A stretch of 64,000 bases of DNA from Sphaerisporangium sp039871875 (GCF_039871875.1 NZ_JBDPMD010000008.1:62001-126000), one strand, 5' to 3'. Positions 48,535-59,086 are shown, counted from the stretch's first letter. The notes: generated from the letters alone by a model not told the origin. Program-made: numbers and translations.

Positions 48535-51500
48535 TCAGGAATACTTGGTCTTGGCGGAGCAGCGGACGTTTCTGGCGTAGCCGTAGATGAAGCCGCCTAT
48601 CCATCCGAGGACTCTGGCGGCGCCTGGGTAGCCCTTGGCGCTCGACCAGTGGCCGAGGGCGTTGGAGAACATCGTGCCGAAGGCTTCGCCGCAGTTGAGG
48701 CCGTTCTTGACCCGCTGGTACTGGGAGAGGCGGGACAGGACGCCGATGATCCAGGCGATGGCTCGGCCGATGTACTTGACGACTTTCTGGCCGACCCATT
48801 TCAGGGCGCGAAGACACCAGTTCTTGCTGACGCGGCAGGCCGTCCACGCGAGCCGGGCGGCGCCGATGATCGCGAGGATGATGGCGGGGATCGCCCGGCC
48901 GTCCAGGTCCATCTTGTTGACCGGGTCGGCGCAGGTGTACTCGTAGGCGTTGCAGCTGCCGTCCATCATCGGGTCGGACTGCAGGAACCGGCCGAGGTCC
49001 GGTGAGTACACGCGGACGCCCATCAGGAGGTGGCCGCCCATGGCCTCACCGGATCGTTGCTTGCCGCCGAGCCAGCCGTACCGCTGGCCGGTCTGCTCGC
49101 CCGCCGGTTCGCCGAACTCCTCGTAGTCGTAGAGTTCCGGCTCGCTCAGGTCGCCGTCGATGGTGGCGGCGATGTCGCCGTGCAGGTTCGTCAGTTGCAG
49201 CCGTACGCCGCCGTCGGTGGACGCGGTCGCCACCAGGTCGTCGTCGGGGCCGTTGACGAGCCGGGTGCGGGCGCCGGAGCCGTCCTCGCTGATCCAGTTC
49301 GGTTCGTCGGTGTCGTCACCGTAGTGGTGGACCTTCCTCGACGAGTCGGTCCAGGTGCCGTCCACCTGTGTCTGCACCTGGGACGACCGGAACCGGTGCA
49401 GCGGGTCCAGCGTCCAGGTCTGCCGGGCGTCGCCGGACTCCTGGCTCTGGATGACGTCGTTGACGTGGTAGCCGTTGGACAGCCCGTCCGGGGTCCGGGT
49501 CGTGCGGCCGAACGCGTCGTAGACGTATCCCTCGCCGGTCAGCCGGTCGGCGGAGTCGTACTCGTAGGTCTGCGACGCGTCGGCGTCCGCCGTGTCGCAG
49601 GAACCGTCCTCGGCCGGGTCGAAGACGGACCTGGCGGTCCGGTTGGACCGCGTGTCGTAGGTGTAGGTCCGGGTGACGCAGCCGGCGGTGGCGGCGCTGC
49701 TGTGCGCCACGCCGGTCAGCCGGCCGAGCCCGTCGTAGGTGTATCCCTTGCCGCCACCGGTGTACTCGTGCGAGATCCACTGGCCGGCGCTGTTCCTGAC
49801 CACCGACTCGGCGAAGATCACCGCTCCGTCGCTGTCCCGGGTGTAGGTGCGCGACACCGGCTGGAGGTTGGCGTCGAGCTGGTCGGTGCGGGTCAGGCCA
49901 CCCGGGTAGGTGAGCTTGACCAGTTGCCCGTCCGGCGAGTACCCGGCGGTGAACGTCCCGGCGACGCTGTCGGTGTAGCCGGTCACCATGCCGCGCGGCT
50001 CGGCCGCCCGGTCGTAGGTGAAGGTGCCGGAGCCGGTCGGGTCGGTCACCTTGACCTTCTTGCCGAACCGGTCGTACTCGGTCACCGTGCCCGCGCCGTC
50101 GGCGTCGGCGTAGCTCACCAGCCGGCCCAGCGCGTCGTACTCCCGGATGACGGACACGCCGTCCGCGGTGCTGCGCGCGACCCGGCCGCTGGCGGCGTCG
50201 TAGGTCGTGCTGGTCGCGGGGACGGCCGCCCCGACATCGGACGTGACGGCCCTGCCGGTGACCCGCGCGGCGGCGTCGAACGTCGTGGTCGTCGTCCTGG
50301 TCTTGCCGTCGGCGGTCTCGGTGACCTCCGCCTCGTCCAGGTAGCGGTTGTAGGAGGTGACCCGGCGGACCGGCAGGTCACCGGTCATCCGGGCGGGATC
50401 GTGACCGGTGACGGCCCCCGCGGCCCTGGTCAGGCAGACCTGACCGGCCCATTCCGGCGCGTTCCCGCAGGCGGCGTCCGCGGAGTTGGCGCCGGCCGTG
50501 TAGTAGACCACCGCGAGGGTGCGGGCGTCCGCGCCGTCGGCGCCGACGCCGAGCGCCTTCACCAGCCGGCCGGCGTTGTCGTACACCCGGTAGGACGTGA
50601 GGTTCTTCCCGCCGGCGTCGTTGACGGTCTTGGTGGGCCTGCGCAGTGTCCAGCCCGATGCCCCGCCGTGCTCGGCGGCGTATCCCGTCGTGGAGACCCG
50701 CAGGTCCACCGCCGGGTAGCCGTCGATCCTGGCGCCCTGGGTCTGTTTCGTGACCAGGTGGTACCGGGCTCCGTCGGGTTTGTCCTCGTCGTAGGCCATG
50801 GCCATGCTCGGCCGCCCGATCGCGGTGGACCCGGTCGCGATCGCGCTCAGCGGCCCGGTGCCGTCCGGGTCGGGGACCTCGCGTTCCATCACCATCGTCA
50901 CCGTCGGCCCGACCGCCTCCAGCAGGTCCACCCCGTCGCTGCTGTAGGTGTTCGCCGTGGACAACGCGTACGCGCGGCTGGCGGTGTCGGAGTCCAGCAG
51001 GCCGAGTGCGGCGAGGTAGGTGTTCGCCTCGGGCAGCTGGCCGAGCGCCAGCGACCGGTCGGTGGCCTCCAGGGTGCGGACCACGTTGCCGAACCTGTCG
51101 TACTCCTGGGTGTCGATGTGGCCGCCCGGGCTGGCCACGTTGACCGCCTGGCCGTGCGGGTTCAGGTAGTAGACGGTCGCGAACCGGTACCCGGCGGTGC
51201 CGGGCACGGCGCCGGTGGCGCTGTTGCGGGCCGGTGTGTCCTCCGGCCCGAAGACCGCGACGGCCTCGGTCGGCACGTCGGACTGGGCCCAGGTGGCCGC
51301 GGCGGCGGCGTTCAGGTCGTACGGACCACCCGCGGCCTTGGTCAGTGGCGTGTTGTAGACCAGGTTGGTGGCGACCTCCCCGTCGGTGGCGGTCCTGGAG
51401 CCGGGCTGCAGCGCGGCCCGGCGGATCCGCAGCAGCCTGCCGGGGTGCTCGTCGCCGGCCAGGTCGGCGATCTGGTCCGGGGTGAGCGCACGACCGTAGA

Positions 51501-54500
51501 CCCGGGCGTCGTCGATGCCGCCGTGCCAGAGGTTCGCGGCGGCGCCGGCCCACTTGGCCCGGCCGACGACGTAACCGCCGGAGGCGTTCCAGCCACCGGT
51601 CGCCGCGGTGGTGGACTGGGCCACCCCGTTGACGTAGAGGGTCATCCTGCCGGTGGCCGTGTCGTACACGCCGGCGAGATGGGTCCACTGCCCCAGCGTG
51701 GGCGCGACGTTCGAGACGGCCCGCACCGGGGTCGAGCTCTCGCTGTCGGAGGTGACCCGGGAGAACGACCACCGGTCGTTCGCGGCCACGTAGTTCAGGA
51801 AGAACCCGCTGGTGGACGACCCGTCCTTGGAGACGATCGTCCGGTTGACCGACTTGTCGGTCAGCCTGGCCCAGGCCGAGACGGTGTAGGACGAGGTGTT
51901 GGACAGCGGCGTGCCGGCCACCCGCACCTCGGCGCCGGACGCGCCGGTGAAGGTGAGGGCCCGGTCGTCGGGCCGGTCCGGGTCGTTGCCCTGGCCCCAT
52001 CCGACGCCCGCGGCGAGCGTGCCGGTGCGGCCGCTGCCGGACGAGTCCGCCGCCGAGGTGCCCGAGCCGGCGTCGAGGTCGAAGCGCAGTGCGGCCGCGT
52101 CGACGTCCGGGTTGCCGTAGTCGAACATCCACGGCAGCTCACCCGCCGGCGTCACCTTGCGGACCCGGCCAGCCGCGTCGTACTCGTAGCCCGTCTTCAG
52201 TGCCGGGCTGACGCGCGGGTCCCAGACCTCGCGCAGGCGGCCCAGGTGGTCGTACGCGTACCTGGCCACCTCCACGGCGGTGGTGGCGGACGCCGCGGGG
52301 TCCCAGGTCCACAACTTCACCGCGCCGACCCGGTCGATGTGGTCGCCGAACACGGTGTCGCTCAGGCCCGGCGTGGTGGACGTGGCGTAGACGTACTCCA
52401 GCACCTGGCAGCCGCGCGGCAGGGTGGTCCCGGAGCACTTGCCGGCGTCGTCCACGCCTGGCTGGGCCGGGTTGACCACCCGTTTGAGCAGCATCCTCCC
52501 GCCGGAGGTGTCGTAGCCGTAGCGGGTGGTGGTACTCCCCGCCGCCGCCCAGGTGGAGGCGAGGGCCCAGACGCCGGCCTGCTGGGTGAACTCCGACACC
52601 GTGCCGTCGGTGTCGGACAGCCGGTACGTGCCGGCGTCGACCCGCGTGAGCGACAACTCCTCCACACCCGGTTCCGGGGTGAACGTCGAGCCGTCCGCGT
52701 TCCGGGAGAACGTGATCCAGCCGCCGTCGATGGTGTTCACCTGCGCGACCGACGGCTCAGGGAAGGCCAGCGTCGTGTACGTGGCCGCGGCCGGGCCGCC
52801 GGCGATCCCGGTGGACCACGCCGGGCCGAACGGCGCGACGATCTCGGTGAACGACAGGTTGTCCCAGTAGACCTTCTTCCCCGAGCCGCCCTGCGCGCCG
52901 TTGTACAGGCGGAAGAACGCCTCGGTCGCGCCGGCGGGCACGGTCATGTCGACCGACAGCTCCTGCCAGCCCTCGGTGAACCCCGCCATCGGCGAGGCCA
53001 CCTCGTGGTAAGTGGTGCCCACCCGGTGGAAACCCACGACGCGCAGGCCGCGCGAGGCGAACGCCGGTGCCAGTCCGGTGCTCGCCGGCACGTAGATCCA
53101 GCCGGTCATCCGGTACGTCCGGCCGGGCTGCATGCCGAGCCGCAGGCCGCCGCTGTCGCCGCCCACCGCGACGAAGGTGTCGTTGCTGGTCGTGGTCACC
53201 GGCGTGATCTCCAGCGAGTCGACCGGGGTCTCCTCGCCCTGGCCGTACGCGGTGGACCGGGCCGCCGAGGACATGGACGGCACGGTGAACCCGGTCAGGT
53301 CGGAGATCTGCTGCTGGCCGGCGGTCAGCCGTTCCGGCATCGTCACGTAGCCGGTGGACGCGCCCCGCGAGGAGGCCGTCCGCGTCACCGTCAACCCCAT
53401 CTCGTCCACGTCGGTGGCGGACAGGCCGTGATCACCGGTGAGCAGGTTGACCATCCCGGGGCCGATCTCCTCGTCGGCGCCGTGCGCTCCGCTGGTGTCC
53501 ACGGTGATCCGCACCCAGGGCGTGTCGTAGACCGGCGTGGTGGAGGACGCGGTGAAGATGCGGGCGCGGACCTCGACGACACCGCCGATCTGCCCGAGGG
53601 TGGCGGCGGCGTTCCAGACGGCATGCCCGCCGAGCGCGGTGAAGGGCACCGGGGCGGCGGCCGTGGCGGTGATCGGCGCGCCACCGGCCGAGGTGAGGTT
53701 CGCCGAGGGAATCGGCCGTGCGGGGGCGCCGGGCCCGCGCCGGTATTCGAAGTACGCCCGGGTGTAGCCGGCGACCGGTGTGGTGATCTGCAGCTTGGTG
53801 CGCCTGACGACGTTCGCGCCCGGCAACGGCTGGGCGAGCGCCGCGTTGCCCGCGGAGAAGGTGTAGAGGTTCGGCTCCGACAGGTTGCCGGCCCGGTCCT
53901 TCGCCTGCACCGTCAGGACGCGCTGCCCGTCCCGGGGCTTGAGCGACACGCCGACGGGGCCGGTGGCGGCCACGGTCGTCGTGTCGCTGTCGGTGTCGAG
54001 GCGGTAGATGAACCCGGCCAGATCGGTCGTGTCCGCGGCGGGGGTGAAGGTGAACGTGTCCGCCTGGCCGGCGCCGCCATGCGGCTGGCCGTCGTCCTTG
54101 TAGATGAGCGCGGACACGAACGGCACGCCCGGCTGGCCGGTGTCGACCCTCAGGTCGGCCCATCCGGTCCATGGGCCGTAGCCGTGCGGGTCCTTCGCCC
54201 TGACCCGCCACTGGTACGTGTTCGCGCCGTTCAGATCGGTGGTCAGTTGCCAGGACGCCGGCGATCCGTTGGTCCACGCCGGACTGCCGGACCGCAGGCC
54301 GGAGACGGCCACCGCGGCGCCGGTCATCTTGTCGCGGACCTCGAACTCGGCCTGCAGGGTCTGGCCCGCGTTGCCGTCGTTCAGCTTGGCCGACAGCGTC
54401 GGCCGGGTCGCCGAGGTCCACGCGTCCGCCTCACAGGCGGCGTAGCACGGGGCCACCGACATCGCCGACGGCGTGGTCGGCGCGGCGTTGTAGGTGATGG

Positions 54501-55956
54501 AGACCGACGGCGGGTTGGCTCCCTCGGAGGAGTGGAACCGCTTCCAGGACAGGTGGTTGGTCTCGCTGGTGCCGCGCAGCATCAGGCTCACGTCGTTCCA
54601 CCGCGAGCTCGCCGCGGACTGCAGCGCCTTGCCCACGTCGACGGACACCCAGCCGTCACCGCAGGAGGAGCTGTACCCCTTGGTCTGCGTCGACGTACCG
54701 ACCTTCTCCCGGGCCACGGGCTGGGAGCCGATCCGGACGGAGGCGTCCACCCGGTCCGTGCGCCACGCTTCCCAGCTCGCGGCGGAACAGGACCACGAGT
54801 GGTAGTTGTACAGCCGTAACTGGGCTCCGATGACCTGCGTGTTCCAGATGCCCGTCGTGTCGAACCGCAGGAACGACCGCGCCACCCACGAGCCGCCGTC
54901 GTCGGAGTACCCGAGCTTCAGATCGCCCGTTCCCGACTGGTCGGAGGTGTACCCGGTCTGCACGAAGGTGTCGAACGCCACCGGAAGCGACGACGGCGGG
55001 TCGATGGTGACCGGGAACTGGAGGTCCGCGCGGTCCAGGAAGGCGGCGTCCGGGGTCAGCGTCATCGTCGCGCGCCCCGCTCCCCGGGTCTCGGTGGCCA
55101 GGCCGACCTCGCCCCGCTTGCGGTGTTCCAGCGTCTGCGGCGAGACCTCGGCGTCCCACATCGCCGGTGTCTGAGCGCGGGACACCGTCTGCCCCGACTT
55201 GTCCTTGAAGACCATCCCGCCCATGCCGTCCGGAGCCGCGGTCAACCGTCCGGTCCGCATCGGCAGCGAGAGCCGGCGCACCTGGGACAGCGCGGCCCGG
55301 TCCTTCACCACGAAGAACTGCTGGTAACCGGTGGCGTGGGCTTCCAGCACCAGGTCCACGCCCGGCAGCACGCCGGGGTAGGTGGCGACCCGCCCGGACA
55401 GCACCGGGTCGGGAAGCGGGCCCGTCCACGACACGCTGGTCCGCGTGTCCCCCTCACCGAGCCAGACCACCTCGTGCTCGCCGGGGGCGGTCGTCGCCCC
55501 GGAGAAACGCAGGCCACGCGGGTGCGCCTTCGGAGCCACCGACCCGTCGGCCTGCCGCTGCAGGGTCAGGTCGACGGGCACCCACGCGTCGCCGCGCTTG
55601 ACCCGTACCGGCGCCAGCGACTGCTCCCGGGTCAGGGTGCCGTCCGGGTTGGCGAACACCTGGGTGGTCTCGGTGCGCAGGTCGGCGACCTCCACCCGGC
55701 CGCCACACAGCCGCGCGGCCACCGCGGCGGAAACCGCGTCGGCCCGCTCAGGCGCGCACTGCGGCTTCCGCGCCGCCTGTTCCCGCGCGGCCTGGGCCGC
55801 CTTCGCCGTCGCGGCTGAGGCGGCCTCCGCCGGGGGTACCGCGACCGCGGCCAACGTGACGGCCATGACCACCGCCATGGCCGAACAAGTGATACGGATC
55901 CACCACGATCGCCATCCGTGGCTGGTGGTGGACATGCGAAACAGAAGCCCTGGCAT
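48535..55956 (-). CDS. Secreted RHS/YD-repeat protein with LamG domain and membrane-active-looking C-terminus
   Basis: 2,473 residues. A long signal peptide (about residues 1-45) ends in AEAASAA. Next comes a region seen before DNRLRE domains (about 60-490; FDTFVQTGYTSDQSGTGDLK), fibronectin-like segments, a carbohydrate-binding-like part, a LamG domain (about 1290-1485) and a long run of YD repeats (YDALGRLVSYADADG and similar). The RHS core is present (YDYEEFGEP; GVRVYSPDLGRFLQSDPM). After the core the last ~120 residues (from DLDGRAIPAII) are hydrophobic and basic (ARLAWTACRVSKNWCLRALK; AIAWIIGVLSRLSQYQRVK), the place where polymorphic toxins carry their tip. ATG 55956 follows GGGGA. No obvious immunity gene follows. 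Role inferred as contact-dependent or secreted effector, or surface protein. Confidence 0.88.
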   Translation of the reverse strand: MPGLLFRMSTTSHGWRSWWIRITCSAMAVVMAVTLAAVAVPPAEAASAATAKAAQAAREQAARKPQCAPERADAVSAAVAARLCGGRVEVADLRTETTQVFANPDGTLTREQSLAPVRVKRGDAWVPVDLTLQRQADGSVAPKAHPRGLRFSGATTAPGEHEVVWLGEGDTRTSVSWTGPLPDPVLSGRVATYPGVLPGVDLVLEAHATGYQQFFVVKDRAALSQVRRLSLPMRTGRLTAAPDGMGGMVFKDKSGQTVSRAQTPAMWDAEVSPQTLEHRKRGEVGLATETRGAGRATMTLTPDAAFLDRADLQFPVTIDPPSSLPVAFDTFVQTGYTSDQSGTGDLKLGYSDDGGSWVARSFLRFDTTGIWNTQVIGAQLRLYNYHSWSCSAASWEAWRTDRVDASVRIGSQPVAREKVGTSTQTKGYSSSCGDGWVSVDVGKALQSAASSRWNDVSLMLRGTSETNHLSWKRFHSSEGANPPSVSITYNAAPTTPSAMSVAPCYAACEADAWTSATRPTLSAKLNDGNAGQTLQAEFEVRDKMTGAAVAVSGLRSGSPAWTNGSPASWQLTTDLNGANTYQWRVRAKDPHGYGPWTGWADLRVDTGQPGVPFVSALIYKDDGQPHGGAGQADTFTFTPAADTTDLAGFIYRLDTDSDTTTVAATGPVGVSLKPRDGQRVLTVQAKDRAGNLSEPNLYTFSAGNAALAQPLPGANVVRRTKLQITTPVAGYTRAYFEYRRGPGAPARPIPSANLTSAGGAPITATAAAPVPFTALGGHAVWNAAATLGQIGGVVEVRARIFTASSTTPVYDTPWVRITVDTSGAHGADEEIGPGMVNLLTGDHGLSATDVDEMGLTVTRTASSRGASTGYVTMPERLTAGQQQISDLTGFTVPSMSSAARSTAYGQGEETPVDSLEITPVTTTSNDTFVAVGGDSGGLRLGMQPGRTYRMTGWIYVPASTGLAPAFASRGLRVVGFHRVGTTYHEVASPMAGFTEGWQELSVDMTVPAGATEAFFRLYNGAQGGSGKKVYWDNLSFTEIVAPFGPAWSTGIAGGPAAATYTTLAFPEPSVAQVNTIDGGWITFSRNADGSTFTPEPGVEELSLTRVDAGTYRLSDTDGTVSEFTQQAGVWALASTWAAAGSTTTRYGYDTSGGRMLLKRVVNPAQPGVDDAGKCSGTTLPRGCQVLEYVYATSTTPGLSDTVFGDHIDRVGAVKLWTWDPAASATTAVEVARYAYDHLGRLREVWDPRVSPALKTGYEYDAAGRVRKVTPAGELPWMFDYGNPDVDAAALRFDLDAGSGTSAADSSGSGRTGTLAAGVGWGQGNDPDRPDDRALTFTGASGAEVRVAGTPLSNTSSYTVSAWARLTDKSVNRTIVSKDGSSTSGFFLNYVAANDRWSFSRVTSDSESSTPVRAVSNVAPTLGQWTHLAGVYDTATGRMTLYVNGVAQSTTAATGGWNASGGYVVGRAKWAGAAANLWHGGIDDARVYGRALTPDQIADLAGDEHPGRLLRIRRAALQPGSRTATDGEVATNLVYNTPLTKAAGGPYDLNAAAAATWAQSDVPTEAVAVFGPEDTPARNSATGAVPGTAGYRFATVYYLNPHGQAVNVASPGGHIDTQEYDRFGNVVRTLEATDRSLALGQLPEANTYLAALGLLDSDTASRAYALSTANTYSSDGVDLLEAVGPTVTMVMEREVPDPDGTGPLSAIATGSTAIGRPSMAMAYDEDKPDGARYHLVTKQTQGARIDGYPAVDLRVSTTGYAAEHGGASGWTLRRPTKTVNDAGGKNLTSYRVYDNAGRLVKALGVGADGADARTLAVVYYTAGANSADAACGNAPEWAGQVCLTRAAGAVTGHDPARMTGDLPVRRVTSYNRYLDEAEVTETADGKTRTTTTTFDAAARVTGRAVTSDVGAAVPATSTTYDAASGRVARSTADGVSVIREYDALGRLVSYADADGAGTVTEYDRFGKKVKVTDPTGSGTFTYDRAAEPRGMVTGYTDSVAGTFTAGYSPDGQLVKLTYPGGLTRTDQLDANLQPVSRTYTRDSDGAVIFAESVVRNSAGQWISHEYTGGGKGYTYDGLGRLTGVAHSSAATAGCVTRTYTYDTRSNRTARSVFDPAEDGSCDTADADASQTYEYDSADRLTGEGYVYDAFGRTTRTPDGLSNGYHVNDVIQSQESGDARQTWTLDPLHRFRSSQVQTQVDGTWTDSSRKVHHYGDDTDEPNWISEDGSGARTRLVNGPDDDLVATASTDGGVRLQLTNLHGDIAATIDGDLSEPELYDYEEFGEPAGEQTGQRYGWLGGKQRSGEAMGGHLLMGVRVYSPDLGRFLQSDPMMDGSCNAYEYTCADPVNKMDLDGRAIPAIILAIIGAARLAWTACRVSKNWCLRALKWVGQKVVKYIGRAIAWIIGVLSRLSQYQRVKNGLNCGEAFGTMFSNALGHWSSAKGYPGAARVLGWIGGFIYGYARNVRCSAKTKYS

Positions 55957-56523
55957 CAGAATTCCCCGTTTGATCGACCGGCAGGCGCCGTGATGGCTCG
56001 AACTGATGGCCGGTGCGGTCCCGAGACTCCGGGCACCGCGACGGCACTCGTGTGGTCAGTTGTGGATCATGTGGACGAGCAGGTCGCCTGGGAAGACCGC
56101 CTCTCGATCAGCGCTCGCGAGCGCTGCCTACAGCATCGGGAGATATCCGAGGGATGTCATTGACCGTGAGTGCTCCGCGCTTGACGATGCGTGCTGACAT
56201 CACGCGTCGCGGTCTCGCGTTCAGGCCGCGCGGAGGGTCGGAGGGTGCTGGTCGAGATGGTGGCGTCTGCTGGGTGGACGGGACACACGAAGGGCCAGAC
56301 GGCAGGGGCGAGGTCATCGGCGGTGTGGCGAACGCGTCCGCCGCCGGGGAACTCGATCTCCCATTGCTCTAGATCTTGACCGTTACGGCACCAAGTTGCA
56401 AGACCTCACGTGAGCGATCACTGCCGTGGGGGGGCCAGCCGTACGCCGGATACACCAGGTGGCCTCATTGAGCTGGGGATCTGTCCTCACGAGACTGATC
56501 AGCATCCCTCCAGAGAGGTCGCC
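55957..56523. other. 567-bp intergenic region between divergent genes, no gene seen
   Basis: It separates the RHS gene (minus) from the membrane-anchored hydrolase (plus). Short open frames exist, but none has a good start, codon pattern or recognisable family. It presumably holds both promoters. A decayed gene cannot be excluded. Confidence 0.5.
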
Positions 56524-58581
56524 ATGGACGCCAAGCCGTACGCACGAGGCTTCACCGGTGCCAGGATCACGGCTCTGGCGATCATCGTGATCATGGTGGT
56601 CGCCCTCGGGTACGTGAGCGTGCGAGGCGAGGCGAGGCCGGTGGTGCCCGCGGGTGCCAGGGCGGGGACGCTGACCCTGAAGGGCTGCACGTACGACACC
56701 GAGGCCGGAGCCCTCCCGGCCGACTGCGGCACGCTGGTGGTTCCGGAGAACCCCCGGGTCCCCGGTTCGCGCCTGATCGCGTTGCCGGTGACCCGCGTCC
56801 GGGCCACGGGGCCGAATCCGGCCGAGCCGATCTTCCGGCTCGCGGGTGGGCCCGGCCAGTCGAACATGTCCTTCCCGGAGGCGAGCCGTCTGACCGAGCG
56901 GCACGACGTCGTCCTGGTCGGGTACCGGGGCGTCGACGGGTCGGTGGTCCTCGACTGCCCCGAGGTGACCTCGGCGCTGCGGCACTCGGCCGACCTGGTC
57001 GGGGCGGAGTCGTCGCGTCGCGTGTCACAGGCGTTCACCGAGTGCTCGGGGCGGCTGACCAGGGGCGGCGTCGACCTCGACGGGTACTCGCTGCCTCAGC
57101 GTGCCGACGACCTGGAGGCGGCGCGCACGGCCCTCGGCTACCGGCGGGTCAACCTGCTCAGCCAGAGCGCGGGAACCCGCACCGCGATGATCTACGCCTG
57201 GCGGCATCCCGAGTCGATCCGCCGGTCGGTGATGTTCGGTGTCAACCCGCCGGGCCACTTCCTGTGGGATCCCGCGATCACCGACGACCAGCTCGCCCAC
57301 TACGCCGAGCTGTGTGCCGCGGACGACGGGTGCGCCGCGCGTACCGACGACCTCACGGCCTCCCTCAGGGCCACCGCGGCCCGCCTGCCGGACCGCTGGG
57401 GCCTGCTGCCCGTCAAGGACGGCAACGTCCGCGCCGCGACACTGTTCGGGCTGGTCAACTCCACGAAAGCCGCCGCGCCGCTCAACGCGCCGACGGTGCT
57501 CGACGCCTGGCTGGCGGCGGCCGACGGCGACCCGAGCGGGTTGTGGGCCCTCTCGGTGCTGGCCGACCTGTCGTTCCCGGCGTCCTTCGTCTGGGGGGAG
57601 TCGGCCTCGGCCGGCATGATCGACGCCGGGCCGGTCGACCGCTACTACGCCGCGGGCGGCGACCCGGGCTCGATCCTCGGCAACGCCGGCGCGGACCTGC
57701 TGTGGGCCGGAGGCGGTCTCACCAAGGCGTGGCCGATCAGCCCCGGCAACCGGGAGTACCAGACGGTCCGGCCGACCGGCGTGGAGACCCTCCTGATCAG
57801 CGGTAGCGTCGACTTCACGACCCCGGCGCAGCCGGCCACCGACGAGCTGTTGCCCGCCCTGTCGAACGGCCGTCAGGTGATCCTCACCGAGCTCGGGCAC
57901 GGCACCGACTTCTGGCGCTACCAGCCTGAGGCGAACCGGCGGCTGCTGACCGCGTTCTTCGACGACGGCCAGGTCGACACCTCCCGGTACGAGACCCACA
58001 GGGTCGAGTTCGAGGTCGGGCCCCTCAGTCTGCCCACCGTCGCGAAGGTCCTCGTGGGCGTCCTGGCCGGCTTCGCGCTGATCGCCGTCGCCCTGCTCGG
58101 CGCGATGGCGTACCGGGTGCGCCGCCGGGGCGGCTTCGGCCCGAGGGCCGGCGTCTGGCTGCGTGTCCTGACCCCGATGTTCCTCGGCCTCGGCGGCTGG
58201 TCCACGGCCGTGCTGATCGTGTCGATCCTGTGGCCGGCGGCGTTCCCCGGCGACCTGCTCGTGACCGTGCCCCCCATCGGCGCCGCCATCGGGCTCGGCG
58301 CCTACCTGGCCTGGGTGCGGCGCGACCGGCCCCCCCGGATCCGGCATCGAGGCCTCGCAGCGGCACTGGCCGGTTCGTTCGCCGGCGCGTGGCTCGGTTC
58401 CTCCGCCGCCGAGGGCCTCGCCGGGACGATGACCACGATCGTCGGCGCGGCCGCCATCGCCAACCTCGCCCTTCTCGTCCTGGACGTCTTCTTCGCCCCC
58501 GGCCGATCGGCCCTCCCGGTCCCGGCCGCACCCTCCCCGACGGCCACCGCCACGAAGCCCGCTGGAGTCCCACCCAAATAG
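56524..58581 (+). CDS. Membrane-anchored alpha/beta hydrolase
   Basis: 685 residues. A signal-anchor helix (TALAIIVIMVVALGYVSV, about residues 18-36) is followed by an extracytoplasmic alpha/beta-hydrolase domain of the tripeptidyl-peptidase/proline-iminopeptidase type: oxyanion region RLAGGPGQSNMSF, nucleophile elbow LLSQSAGTRTA (S near 215), a late acid in LLISGSVDFTTPAQPA, and histidine in ELGHGTDFW. The C-terminal ~170 residues carry about five membrane helices, unusual for this enzyme class. ATG 56524 has AGAGAGG upstream; an in-frame start at 56410 is less likely. Substrate unknown. Confidence 0.85.
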   Translation: MDAKPYARGFTGARITALAIIVIMVVALGYVSVRGEARPVVPAGARAGTLTLKGCTYDTEAGALPADCGTLVVPENPRVPGSRLIALPVTRVRATGPNPAEPIFRLAGGPGQSNMSFPEASRLTERHDVVLVGYRGVDGSVVLDCPEVTSALRHSADLVGAESSRRVSQAFTECSGRLTRGGVDLDGYSLPQRADDLEAARTALGYRRVNLLSQSAGTRTAMIYAWRHPESIRRSVMFGVNPPGHFLWDPAITDDQLAHYAELCAADDGCAARTDDLTASLRATAARLPDRWGLLPVKDGNVRAATLFGLVNSTKAAAPLNAPTVLDAWLAAADGDPSGLWALSVLADLSFPASFVWGESASAGMIDAGPVDRYYAAGGDPGSILGNAGADLLWAGGGLTKAWPISPGNREYQTVRPTGVETLLISGSVDFTTPAQPATDELLPALSNGRQVILTELGHGTDFWRYQPEANRRLLTAFFDDGQVDTSRYETHRVEFEVGPLSLPTVAKVLVGVLAGFALIAVALLGAMAYRVRRRGGFGPRAGVWLRVLTPMFLGLGGWSTAVLIVSILWPAAFPGDLLVTVPPIGAAIGLGAYLAWVRRDRPPRIRHRGLAAALAGSFAGAWLGSSAAEGLAGTMTTIVGAAAIANLALLVLDVFFAPGRSALPVPAAPSPTATATKPAGVPPK

Positions 58582-58689
58582 CAGGCCCGACTCGAACGTG
58601 TCACCACCGGCGCCGCTCGGTCTGTCCGTCCGCGAACTGGCGCGCCTCGACGACCCCGTCTCAGTCCGTACCGTCAGCAGAAAAGGCGG

Positions 58690-59010
58690 GAAAGCGACCA
58701 CTTGAGGATGCGCTTGAACCCAGTCTCTCAATTCAGGCCCGAGCGCACCGTAAAGCTCGGCCTCCACCATCGTCGAGCACTGTCCCACCCGCGCCAGCAA
58801 ATCCGCCACCCGCGCGTTGTGCGCCAGAGCCGCCGCCGTGTCGGCGTACTCCTCCAGGACCAGGTAGCTGCCGTCATCCGACGTGAAGAACCGGTAGGTG
58901 AGAGTGCCGGGCTCATCTTTCGTACGTTCGCGTAATTCCTGCACCAAGCCTTCGAATTCCGCTCGTCGCTGGTCCTGGACGTTGAACCGCGCTCGGGCAA
59001 AGATGCTCAT
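58690..59010 (-). CDS. Antibiotic-biosynthesis monooxygenase (ABM) domain, no normal stop
   Basis: A complete ABM/quinol-monooxygenase-type domain of about 105 residues starts at ATG 59010 (MSIFARARFNVQDQRRAEFE; GTLTYRFFTSDDGSYLVLEE; ELRDWVQAHPQVVAF). Proteins of this family normally stop here, but this frame stays open to 57025, antisense to the hydrolase gene, with no resemblance to any protein. A shift by one base would meet a TGA near 58675. I give the domain limits rather than the run-on frame; the true end is uncertain (frameshift, deletion or readthrough). Confidence 0.6.
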
Positions 59011-59086
59011 ATCCGTATTCGACCAGATCGTCAGCCGATCTGGTCACGCCGGCTGGGCGGCGCCCACGACACCCAAGGCTCGTGAC

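Noticed and set aside
49030..54819. Plus-strand open frame of 1,929 codons opposite the RHS gene
   Set aside because: Its translation is Gly/Arg/Val-rich without domains, and it mirrors the codon bias of the RHS gene on the other strand. Long antisense frames are expected at this GC content.
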